Shown here piece after piece: positions 13,101 through 25,600 of a DNA stretch of 64,000 bases. A model generated the notes under the pieces. It searched no databases and had not been told where the DNA came from. It saw nothing but the letters and a program-made list of their open reading frames with translations. This DNA comes from Fratercula arctica (lineage: Eukaryota > Chordata > Aves > Charadriiformes > Alcidae): assembly GCA_947846985.1 (NCBI GenBank), contig CANTUZ010000007.1:31314355-31378354 (forward strand), given 5' to 3'. The position numbers were made by a program, and so were the translations under genes. The first letter of the stretch is position 1. The number at the start of each line of letters is the position of its first letter.

Positions 13101-16100
13101 ACTTGCAGAATGGGCAGCACAAGCTGGCAGTTGCCTGCAAAAGCCACCAACACAGGTCTGCCTGGAGGGTGAGGCGCACTGGCGCGGGCAAGCTCTGCTG
13201 ACGCCATGTGTGTCTGTAAACGCAGTACTCAAGAACTGACAAGCAAAATGGTGTATCTAAAAAAAGGCCTTCCGTGTCTCCACAGCTAGGCAATCTCTTT
13301 CATGTCCCACTCATTGTAATAAAAATATACAATGTGCTTTTAAATAATTTTCATCATCTACTCCCTTTATTGCAGTATTTGGTAGTATAACCTATAATTT
13401 GAAACAGATCTCATTAGAAAGATTCCATTTTTCCTATTCACAAAACCCACACAACGATATAAATGCTTCCAGAGAGCTGTGATCACTGGGACCAAATTTT
13501 CACCAGCATGGCACACGTGCTTGTGTTCCCATTTTGCACCTGAAAACTCCACCTGCCTGCTAAGGCTGCAAATGTGCCCACCAGGAAAGGCTTTTTTAAA
13601 GCTGTCTTCCTGGTCCAGGGAACTATTCAAATGTCAGCTGTGCTAGGTGCGTGCAAAGCATATACTCCATGCTCAAAATGGCATTGTTCCCTTTCCCAAA
13701 GTCCATGTTCATAACCTAGGACAAACCCAAGCTGGAATCAAGACACTCCTTGCCTTCTGGGGCCCAGGCAGTACAGTAACACAAGTCCTCTCTGGCCCTA
13801 AGCAGAGCTAAAGGCATACAGAATTGACCAATAAGGAATGATGTTATTCCCTGCCATTAAAGCTTAGTGATCACCAGAAGAACTGACTGGTAGCCAGGGA
13901 GCCAGATGCGGGGCTCTGGGTGCCATCAGAATAAGGTAAATGAACCCTAAAGCTCAAAGTTAGTAAGTGTAAATATTTTTGTAATGTGTTTGTCTTCTGT
14001 AGGATTACACACAGTTAATACTATCTAGAGATTATAGTTATGTATTGTGTGATTTATGCTAACATAGTAATTATGAGACAAAAGAGAATTCATTGCAATA
14101 TATTTTAAAATAGTATCAAACTAGTATCAATATTATTACTGTTAAATTCAATTTCTTAAAGTACATGTATAACTAGCAGTTAAGTCTTCCAAATATTTGA
14201 AACAGGCAGAGTACTCCATTTCCTGGATATTCCTGGATAATTATTCCTGCTTTATTAAGGTTTATTTTACAACTGTGTAAAATAGGTTATAAAGGACAAT
14301 TCTGCTATTATGTCCTCCCCTGCTTAAGCTTAATAAATATTATATTCCACACCATCCATTAAAGCCAAGCAGTGGAGAAAATAGGAGTGGTAGTAATCTC
14401 CTCCACAGATGTAAAATACCTTTAATAAAATAAGGGTGTATAACAGTCAGGAACAAATTACTGAGGTCTGCTTTAATAAAATAGTACCCTTAAAGAAGTA
14501 TTACTCTTAAGGTACTGACATTCCCACTGGTGATGCAGTGTATCCTTTCAAAGCAGTATAGCTTGTTAAAATGGCAAGATATCTTTTTGCAATAGAGTGT
14601 TTGTGTCCAGGCAGATACAGGGTTTGTATAGAATGCATCCAGGGAGCCATAAAACTGGTGGGAAACATATTTCTCCGTGGTATTTTAGTACTTCGAAAAA
14701 TTCAATCACTGGGAAAAAATGTTTTCCTGTAAACATCTGAAGAGCCTTATAAAAGCAATGGCTTCCCACAGCACCTGCTTAAATAATTTTAAGAGGGAGT
14801 ATGTCTTTGCTCATCTTCTAAAACTTGTAGAAAGCTTCTCCTATTAATTTCCCTGGTGCTGTCAGGCTAGGGCACTTTTAATCAGAAATAATTACGAGTG
14901 CAATTGGGGGATGTTCACCAGCACGATTTTTGCAGTGTAGAAATAAGACAACTTTCAAAACTGATCACTAGGAGAAATACGATTGCCTTAACAGGAAAAT
15001 AGACCCAGAAAGATGATCACCTTAAAAGTTTCCTTCTGAATGAATTATGAATTCTTCAGTTGTCAAGAAAGAAGTACTCTGCTTATATATCCTAGCATTT
15101 GAATTCAGTTCAGTTACACATTGGTTTCATAAACCCTGATAATCCAGAGCACGACAAATTCATCCCTTTTTAATTCTACAGGTGAGTAGCAGTTCTGCGC
15201 TGTAGCTGTTACCAGCACGATTCCTGGCACAGCCCTGTTGTAGACTTCCACAGAAAAGAACCGTGCCCCAGTCCCTTGACCCTCCCTCGCCGCAGGCAGC
15301 CCCCCTGCAGTCCCGCAGCAGGGGCAGAGGGCCGGGGGCTGCGGCATCCCCGCCTCCTGCCTTCTGTCCGCACGGCTCCTGCTGCAGCAGCCAGGGTCCT
15401 GCACAAAAGAGGGTGCAAGAGGTGCACCCATCTCCTACTCGGGGCTTCGCCAGCCTGCAGCACGCAGCAGCACTCCTAAGTGCCACCGTTCAGATAGTGC
15501 CAGTACCTCCCGCGGGTATTAGAGGTTACAGAACTGAACCCTAATGCAACTGAGCTTCTCTTGGGCTAAGAAACGGTCAGAATTTGGCTTACCCCAGTCC
15601 TCCTCCCTGCTTCCACTAAGAGGACAAGTAATAGGCCCTCTGATAGAAATGTTGTCCTGGCGTATTGATATTACATCTTAGTGACAGAATGATTAGAGTC
15701 ACATATATCAGCATTACAGCAGCTCTCGGTGTGGAGAGCCACATGTCCATAGCAACGTAGCAGGACTCTCTGCCACCAAATAATTACATGATGCTCTGGG
15801 GAAAGACAAGTTTTCCTAGCACACAGACAATCTATCAAAAGGGAAAACTCTTTCTGACCCAAATGGCAGCTGCGATCAGAGTATAAATGTAAGCTAACCA
15901 CCAAGTAGTCCACATCCACTACTTTGCAACCTAATAACTGTTAGGTCTACTGCTGTCACTTATCCTGAGCTCTTTTAAAAGATCAAATACTGGGGAGAGG
16001 AAAGAAAGAGGAAAACTTCCTGCAGAAAGCAGCTGCTATTTGACATTAATCTACTGTATTCCTCCTCCAGATCAGCCTGAGTGCTGGGTTTGGCTGCCGG

Positions 16101-19100
16101 GGAGGCGGGAAGTTGGGCTACCACGGGCTCCAAGCCTCCCATCTTACAGGTGGAGCACCTCTTCAGTGACCACCTCCTTCACAGTGATGACTCCCAATAC
16201 ATATCGGAGACAAACCATCACTTCCAAAAAAAAGTGTAAAATTAAGTATTTAAACCACAAAAGGCTAATTCCAGCATCCTGTTTTCCTCTAGCAGGTTAC
16301 TAGTACAGCGTAGGAGTACAATTCCCAGCAACTGGTCAACTCTGCCCAAGACTTCAAGCACCTGTGCCATCAACCTGAGCCAGCGAGATGCAGAAAGTTA
16401 TGCTCTGATAGAGAATGCAGCATACAGCAAAGTTTGTCAGTAAAGCCCTGTTGCTTAGGCTAACTTCATTATTAACAGCCTGATCTCTAGTGGTGCCAAA
16501 GCACAAAAGCTGGAGCACTGAGGAAACAAAGATTATTTTTTTTGTCTTCTACAGCCATGTGTATGTACAACCCCATTCTTCCATTGATTTGGGATTGCAA
16601 ACCAATCACTCTAGGAACGTTTTGAGACTCTTCATGAACCTTTTGCTTCTAGATCACTAGAATTTCTAGTAGACTTGAAGACAAACAATGCCACTGGCAT
16701 CATCCTTTCTAAATAAAATCTACTGAACAGATTTTTTGATAAATCTCTTGGAGCTACATGCTTCTCAACTAAAAACAAAATACAAACAAATTACGCAGAA
16801 AGCCAGTACTCCAGACCTCTCATGCATTTGCAAACAGATTTCAAACCAGCCTTGGATTTGGCTGGATGGCTGAAAAATCCAGCCTCACAGACCTGCTGCT
16901 TTCTGTGGCTTCTAGATTTGGCAGCCGATGGCTGGAGAGGCAGTGAAGTGCCACAGTGAGCTCTACCGCTGGCTCCCAAGGAAAAACAGAGGGGAGAGAA
17001 AATAGCACCATCTTAAGCACCCTCCCACTGCAAATACAAAAGTTGAAAAACCAACCATGACCAAAACCAAAAATACCTTGCCCATATTCATAAAAAATTG
17101 ACTAACTAAAAAGTATCAAACAGTTGTCTGCGTATTTTCTTCCAAATTACAGAAATAAGGCTCTGCACTCCATTAGTCCATCGGTCCTTCTAGTGGGATT
17201 TCCACCAGGTCAGCTAGGACCATGAACTCATTGATGTTTATAAGTCATATTAAAAACTCTATAAGCACAAAATCCTCTAAAAATGTTTCGGTTTTGATTA
17301 TTGCTATTGTGACTTATGGCTTTTAGCAACTAAAGCATTTTCCTTTTAAAACTGGCTTACTCTCTTTCTGGGGCACATTATATTTTCACTTTGGTTTATT
17401 CTACCTCCTTGCTTTGAAACTGTGCATTACTTGAGAGAGTAGCTGACATACCCATTCATGATAGTGCACAAAATGAAGCTTAATGAATCCCAAATGCAAT
17501 GTACTTCATGTGCTAAAATCAATGTACATTGCCTGCTACAGTATCTCCCTATGAAATTGAGGCATTTGCTCAGAAATTCCTCTCTCAACAGGGTCTTTTC
17601 TTTTTTTGTAGCGCTTAACTGCCTTTTGTCTGCTCTTGTCTCCCTCCAGTGTTGCTCAGATGGTAATCTTTTATTCCTTGTGCAAACTCATTTGGAAAAT
17701 GCTGGATGGGCTACAGCTGTGTACTGCTATGTAAGGTCTAAAACGTGTCAAGCGGTGCTTTATACACGCTGAATAAACACAATGAAACAATGTTTTAATT
17801 GATTATTAAAAAGGCAGGGTTCTAGACTGAAAGTAGTATTTAAAATCAGATTTAATCAGCCAGTTTTGTAAAATTCTGAAAGGTATTGATGCTGTACAAA
17901 CTGCCATTCGAGCTCTTAAGTCTTCACAAAGGTTACTGCAACCCAAGGTGATGAAGCTGGTGACGAAGGTATTTATGGGTGGTTTATGCAAACATGCAAG
18001 TTGGTAGCTGATGAAAAACAATCAGTGGATAAAATATTAATGAACCATGAACCCTATCTGGAAAGGTATTTTACCACATATCCTCCAAGAAATTAAATAA
18101 AAGACATGTTTTTCACGAGTCAATCTCTGTTCAGGTTCTATGGAACCTTTGTAGCTCAGTCATTCTCAAACAGTAAAATATGTTCTTGGTTTTATGATGT
18201 ATAATGTCTGGATTTATACTCTCTAGTAGTAAATACTGACTTACAACCAATTTGCATTGTTTGTGACAAAGATATCTAAGTTAGATAAGCAGTCTAGAAC
18301 CATAAAAAGTCTCTTTATATGATTTGTTTAAACATACAAGTATTAGAACATGCAACTAATTTTTTTTTTCCAAAGTGAGAATGTCAGAAAACAAAAATAA
18401 AAAAAAATAATGATACAGAAAATTAAGGAATTGGTAACCGAAATAATTGAGGATCCAAAAAAGGTGCCTCTGACCCTCCACAGGACACTACTCTGGGAAT
18501 CACAGATTTTTTTGAAGGACTTTTAAAATTTGAGCAATGATTAATCTGAAATGAAATCCATACTCTAAATTCTTCTTTATACCAATAAACATTCTCCACT
18601 GACTGTATTTCTCCATGGCACCCTAGGAATCTATGTGAAAAAATGCACTGTGAAGCAACTACATTTTTTTTTTCCTTCAAACAAAAAATGCCAATGTTGT
18701 CCTGAAATTTAGGTTGTAAAAACTGGTAACTTCTATTAAGTGGTAGCATGAAGAGCTTTCATTAGCTTAAAATACATGGATTATCAATCAAATGAGAAAT
18801 AAGCATGGAGCAGATGAAAATGGCAAACAGCTATAATTACAAATAATGTTTTGTGCACGATTGTGTCTCAAGAATTGTTACAGGATGCTGTGAAAAAAAA
18901 AATCATTTGTATCCACAGTCCAGAATAATATGATCCATTACAATGATATACTTTGGAGCAGAAATGTCATTTGTTATGATTCACATTGTTTCTGTGCTAT
19001 CCACTGAATCTATATTTAGTTTTATTTTTTAAAAAGGATGAATTCACTTTAGAGAACTGACAGCTTATATGAATATTTTAGTTTTGCTTGCAAGTACCAG

Positions 19101-19877
19101 GAAAAAAACCATGGCATAAAACTCAAGCTCCAAGTTCCCCAGAATGCCTACTGAGAATAAATTCTATGTTTATTTGTATTTCATTTTCCTTGAACAACTG
19201 CCTTTCCCTTGGGTATTTATTAAAAGCATAAAAAGAATGAGCTAAATTCACTTCTCAATAACATCCATTCAGCATTGTTGAAGTTGTAAAATTGCACTAC
19301 ACTAGCCAAGGGGAAAATTTTACTCACCATTCAGTAAATATATATACATTTTTTTCTGGATGAGAAGATGTATTGTTTAATCTTTAAACTCTCTGTCTGG
19401 TCCTGCTTATCAAAGAAGAAAAAGCAGTTGTTTTGTTATAAATTTGTGACCTTACATAGGAATAGATATGATGTATATGCTCTATTCACTCATTCAGCTG
19501 TGGGTTACTTGGGGCAGTCCTACACTACGCGTTTCCCATTGGACTTGCTGAAGACTTCAGCAAAGTTTCCATCAACTCCACTACATAAAGAACTAGTTAC
19601 ATTTTCTTCTGTAGTATTTGCCTGATGATTCCCATAAATAATCTTATTCGACCTACGTTCTGAAATCCTCAGATTGAGGAAGTGTTAGTGGCTTAAGAAT
19701 GGCTCAAAGTGAATTCGGCCATTGGGAAGGTCTAGTCTCAGTGCCAGATTGGAGGAACATTTTTATACTACAAACAGTGCATGACAGAAACACCTACTTT
19801 TGTAGCAACCAAACCAGCAAAATTCACAAAAAAAATGCCATGAAACAGAAGCTATCAGTTGGGCTGTGACCACAGCT

Positions 19878-19976
19878 GAGATGGGGGGTTGGACTGATGG
19901 GGGTTGGACTAGATGATCTCCAGAGGTCCCTTCCAACCCTATGGTTCTATGATTCTATGATTCTATGATTCTATGG
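19878..19976 (+). mobile_element. CR1 LINE 3' end with octamer tail
   Basis: This short plus-strand CR1 remnant contains GGTTGGACTAGATGATCTCC and AGGTCCCTTCCAACCC, the standard CR1 3' untranslated end. It is followed by a tail of about four TTCTATGA-type octamers from 19946 to 19976. A GGTTGGACT motif is repeated just upstream, giving a small internal duplication. The rest of the element is missing, as is usual for CR1 insertions. It is antisense to DACH2. Confidence 0.93.
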
Positions 19977-22211
19977 TTCACAATGCAACAGCCAAGTCGT
20001 CTCCACACTGTACCTCTCCCACTTCCTGCACCAAGCTTCCATCAGGCCAGGCTGAGCTACTCAGCGTCACTCTTCACCTACTAATGCAGATGTCTTAAAA
20101 CTGTCTTGATACCATACAAAATTAAAACCCCAATTCCTATTATATAAGACCATTTCTCCCAGTGCAGTTGACCATCACCGTGGGTTTTGTACAGTTTGAT
20201 TATGTCTTTTTCAACAGTGCTTCCAGGAAAATTCATTCGACATTAACACTGCAGCATGCAACTACAGCTCCCAAATGGAGTCCATGGCCAAGAGCAGGGG
20301 TTAGTGCTTGTCCACTTCTCTCCAAGAAATTACAGTTTATAGCTTGTTAGTAGAAAAATGATGTCTTTAAGATCTAAGCCAATGTTTTTAGAAATATCAT
20401 GGATTGTCTTTATTGCCAGCATAACAAACCCCCCAAAATATAATAGCAAGTAATGTGACCATTGCCCTCGGCAGCACCATTAAACTGGGCAGTGAGCTAC
20501 TTCAAATAGCTGCGAGTGTTAAACATTAGTTCTGCCTTAAGTAGGTTGATTTTAACAGTTAAATGTGCACTGCAGTCTATCTGAACATTAAAAGCACCTT
20601 TCAAACTTAATTTTACAGAAATGTTAACGACCAGAACAAACTATTGAAGGCAAAAAAGAAAAGTAATTATTTCAACAGATGAAAGGAAACAGTAAATTAA
20701 CACTCTTGTTTTAAAAGGGGGCTCAGTAACTTATCTGCTTTAAGGAAATACCATTAACTGAAGGCACTATGGATATTTCACTTAACTTGTTTATGGTTTG
20801 GGGTTTCTTTTCTCTTCTGGCCTTTAAAAATGAGGTTTGAGGCAAAAGGAGAGCTGTAAATCCTTAATTGAAATAGAACAAGTTCCAGAAATGCTTTATC
20901 AAAATCATAGCAACAGAACTGGTCCCTAAATATCTACGTTATGTGTCATGTGCACACATGTAACATGCAGTGAGAGGAAGGAAAAAAAAAAAAGACAACA
21001 GAACAAAGGCTTCAACAGTGATAACCTTTATGTCCACAGAGGCCTCTAAAGACTAAAGAAAGTAGTAAGACAGAACTAGAATGACTCAGAAGTATTCCTA
21101 ATATACCACCAGTGCCTATGTGCACACAAAAAAATAGGGACAGCTAAACTAATCCTATTATTACACTAAAAATTACCTAGGGAGAAATTTGTCATAGCTT
21201 AGAAAAAGTTAAGCTGCTTGTTATAAAATGCAAAAAATACTGATTTTTGTACATGAGCTGTTATTCAGTGCAATTTTGAAAACTGTTTAAAAACAGTCAC
21301 TGGCTTGCAAGCAAGATTTTCTTACCATATGTGTTGCAATATGGAAGCAGACTGTAGACATTTCCAAAAGGAATTTCAGATATATATTTTAAAAATGTTT
21401 ACAGCAAAATATAGGTGATCATTATTTTTTTGTGGATGTGCATTTTCCACACAATAAAAAATGCACTGATATAAATGTGGGGTTTGAAAATAATTTATTC
21501 TGCATAATAAGCATAGCTACATATGCTTTTCATTCTGGAATCACTCATTCACAGACTTCAAATGATGAAATGGTAATTATTCTTGTGACTTATACATGTC
21601 CACTTTGAAAATATGGCCAAACGTCGGTTTATTCAGCAAAGCTGCATTGCTGATGAAAGTGGCTTTAATCTTGGCTTTTAATTAATAGTTTTTCATAAAG
21701 GATACTTTAGTGGATAAAGATATGATATTGTATTGCATACATATTGGTTTGCAAGTGTTTATGCGTATTTCTATAGATATTTAATGCTATACACACACGC
21801 ATTTTCATATAAGACATATATGACCTAAGAGGTAAGGAAAGAACTGCATTCAGAATTTAGCAATACTGAAGTAAATTGAGAGTTGAAAGGTCAGGAAAAA
21901 CTGATGATGTAGCCTCAGAAATCACTGGCTTTGACAGTAAAGACAATTGAAGTAGTTCCCACGCCCTGTGGCACAGCTCATCAGCCCCTTCTGTGAAAAT
22001 CTTTTGGATGCCTATTTTTGAACTGCATCATATAAATAGAGTCTCTTCACTAACACCTCTGGATGATACAAGGATTATTTTGGGGAGACATTTCCTTGCT
22101 TAAGGTATTTTGATGTGGAAATAGACACAATCTGGTTCATTCTTACACATTGCTTAAATCATGGCAGTTAATGTCATTTGTCATAAAAATAGGAATGGGA
22201 GTTGTTTAAGG

Positions 22212-22234
22212 CCCCCCCCTTTTTTTTTTTTTTT
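22212..22234. repeat. C8/T15 homopolymer pair
   Basis: Eight cytosines followed directly by fifteen thymines. It is a pyrimidine tract on the plus strand, so a purine tract in the DACH2 transcript direction. Confidence 0.85.
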
Positions 22235-22550
22235 GCTAGCTGAACAAAATATATTATCTTGTCCGATTTAAAGAAGAAATTGAGGAAAGCATGGCAAAGT
22301 ACACTTCAGAGTGCAGCCTTTGATGGAGAGAGTATAGGTAGGTGACATCTCAAGGCTTCACCCCCAGGGTGAAGTTGAAGAAGAGCCTGCCCTGGCGCTA
22401 ACTGGCAGGTTGGACACAGGGGCTGGAAGCAACCACACCCACGCGACCAAGACAGAGACTTCCCAATGCAGAAAGACAAGTCTGATGGCAAGTGACTGCA
22501 TCAAGGCTATGACAGGAGACCAGAACATCATCTGGGAGATGACCAGAACT

Positions 22551-22644
22551 AGAGAATGGTTGAGGTTGGAAGGGACGTCTGGAGGTCATCTTGTCCAACG
22601 CCCTGCTCAAGCAGCGCCACTGACAGCTGACTGCCCAGGTCTGC
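22551..22644 (-). mobile_element. CR1 LINE 3' fragment
   Basis: The plus strand reads AGAATGGTTGAGGTTGGAAG, then GGAGGTCATCTTGTCCAACG and CCCTGCTCAAGCAG, the reverse complement of a CR1 3' end. The octamer tail is nearly lost (only AGAATGG remains), which suggests an older or trimmed copy. The truncated end near 22644 is approximate. Confidence 0.88.
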
Positions 22645-25600
22645 CTGAAAAACTTGACTAAGCGGCAGAGAAGATAAGGTAGACTTCAAACTCAGGATAC
22701 CTAAAACTGGTATGATATCTAAGTAAGGTATGAGTGGAAGAGGACTGGCAGTTAAACAGATTACTGGCATGAAAGGAGAAGTCTACTCCACAAATTAACT
22801 CTCCCTTTAGTAGCCTCTGTTCATTTGAGGGTATTAAGAGGATAATTCAAGGAATAAGCAATAGCTGAAGACAGTCCCTCAAGACAGGATTATGTGGCTC
22901 AAACCCTTTAACCGTTGTATCAGACCCACTCAGAAACTGCCAGATACACTACCCAAGTCAAGCTGCAGCCTGCCACCTCTGCAGCGATCACCCACATGTC
23001 AGATCAATCATTATTTGGTATTGAGTTGTGATAAATACCATCATGTTCAAGCCTTCAAACAACAACTCCTTCAACAACAACTTCTTCAAATTCATTATGA
23101 CAGTATTGTTGCTATAAACACATCTGCATCAAATAATAGGGTAAGAAGTGTTTGTGAGCCAGCAGTCTAAAAATCATAAGTTTTAGCTGCACACAGCAAG
23201 GTATACACTTATTTAAAAATAAATGTGAAATTCAGTCTTCCACAAAAGAAGCAGTGTCATGAGAAAACTCAGGCTTTAAGTTTTGTAAACGCTGCGTTTT
23301 CAATATTAGAGTGTCAGTCTTCATTCACTCTCTGACAAGGTTGTCAATCAAACAGCAATCTAGTTTTGTAAGACTTTAACCAAAGATCAAAGCAATGATA
23401 CTGCTGAGTTCACATTACCTTCCCAGAGATAACTACTTGAACACTTTCATAGTGCTGCATCGATATTAGCTTTGCACCGTTCCTTCCAAGTAAATAAAAC
23501 AGTACAAAGTTTGACAGCCCTTCTGGCTTCTGCTCTCAGCCCTGATCTAAACTGAATCCCAGTCCCCGTCCTCTCTACCCCTTTACAACTGCCACCTCGA
23601 TATTGAAGTTGAGGACCGCAGGACTTGCATTCAGTTAAACTTCCGTCAATTAAAAAGAAAATGAAATGTGCCTTCTGTCTCCTTTGGGAAACACGCTGAA
23701 TGTCTTTTGCTCAATAACAATAGTTGAGCAATAAAAAGATGAGTGAGCAAAATGTGGTATATCATCGTTTTGCTTTCGACTTCAGCCCAATGGCAAATGA
23801 AAGGCATCCAAAATCAATTTCAAGAAGCTAATAAATTCAGCATGTGAAAGCAGCGAAAATATAACTTTTGCAGCCTCATCATCAAGCTGATTTGTAAGCA
23901 AAGCTGGGCCCAATTCCCGCACACTATGTCACCCATATTTTCAGTTTCATGCAGGTAATATACTATTTCTACAGAGTTTATATTCTGAGGCTAAACATAG
24001 ATATATATATATCTTCTTTCCACAAACATACGTCCTGGTAATATCATAATAAAAATCTGAATGTACTATGCCCAGGAAATCATGTCGATCACTATCAGTT
24101 ACTTCCTCCAGTAACAGAGAAAGAAAGGTGAAGGCTAATGCTGCACGCAAGGGCATGCTCGAAGCGGAACGACTGCTCTCCACAGCTCCACATAACTTTC
24201 AGAATAGACCTCTTTATGGCAGCATGGGGAGGGGGCTGCTGGGGTTTTTATTTGCTTGTTAACTGCCTGAGAAGCTTGCCAGACCATGCTCATCTAAAGG
24301 CAAGCTTCCAAAGGGAAATCAATTGACTGTAATTACAACATAATTTAAAGTACTCGTGGAGCAATGCTGAATACCTTCAATCTATAGCTTCTGATCTTAC
24401 TAGGAAGCAACACAGAGGGCTTCCACTGACTCCAAGCAGTTACTTCAAATTTACATGAGAAGAAAATTTGATCCACAGTTTCTACCATGACATAAGAAAA
24501 CTTGGTTCAGGGTCAAGTCCATCCAAATGATTCAGTGGCAACTGCTCTTAAGAGCTAACTGGCCTATGCCATGGGACTTTGTACGAGATGTGATTTTGCA
24601 ATGCAATTACAAATAAACTACTTCAGAAAGGGAGGGATGGCACGGATGTACCTCACCTGGCTTGTAAGGCCAAGACCAACTCCTACAGGAGCAGGGACGA
24701 TGCACCACCTTTGGTTACAAACCAGACTTGCACATGCAGCATGAAAAATTGCCAGAAAATTTTGAGCCAAGGCATGTAAACAAACAGTTGTACAGCAGGC
24801 CTGGGAACTGTGGGTCTCCATTGGAAAAAAATCAGAATTTCTGAAAGCAACAGTTTCTATTTCTGACATAGTCAATCTGCATGATGCCTCTTGGATTTTT
24901 TGTTGAGCTGAACCAACTGCAGACAGCGATATTACAGAAGGTCAATTACACTTATCTAACTTACTTAGAAGTCACTAACAGTTTTAAAATTTTTGTTGGG
25001 GTGTGGCACATTTAAAAAGAATAATTAATTAAAAAAAAACCCAAAACACACCAAAATTGAACAGGTTTCTGACCTTGGAGATTTCTGTGTCAATATATTT
25101 ATTTTTTTCTTATAGAAAAAAAGACGTACAGAGAAAAAAAAGAAGGCAGGCAGGCAAGCTGGGCGCTGGATAGAGCTTGAATTGGCAGGGTAAAATGTGG
25201 ATAGACAGTACAACTGAAGACTGATGGCGTATGTGGACTGGGGACATGTGTGAGTTTTAGAAAACAGCAGGTGGAGAAAACTGTGGAACAGACTTATATT
25301 TAAAGGGCAGAAGTTAGAACTAGGTGAGAACAGTAAAGGAATCACACTCAGAGTGTAAACTATTCCTTTTATCACAGTTCATACTGTGAACATGTCCAGG
25401 TTTTTCCTTCTCAGGGCAGAAGCAATGGGAAATGCTGTTCTTTCTTGCTCTATTTCTTCACCAGAGCATCATCCTCCTCAGATGGTGGGAGCTTTTGGTA
25501 GCCTAGACTGTTGTCATTGGACCTGGGACAACTATTTCCTCACACTGCAGAAAATACTACGTTTATTTTTCATGTCAGAAATATCAGATCTTGTTTCCTC

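Noticed and set aside
15114..15544. Five overlapping ORFs on both strands
   Set aside because: GC-rich DNA is poor in stop codons, and the overlapping frames show no consistent protein.
18128..18165. TTTGTAGCTCAGTCATTCTC as a tRNA A box
   Set aside because: No B box or cloverleaf follows.
24000..24012. (AT)n run as a microsatellite or origin-like element
   Set aside because: Only about six AT units, too short to mean anything.
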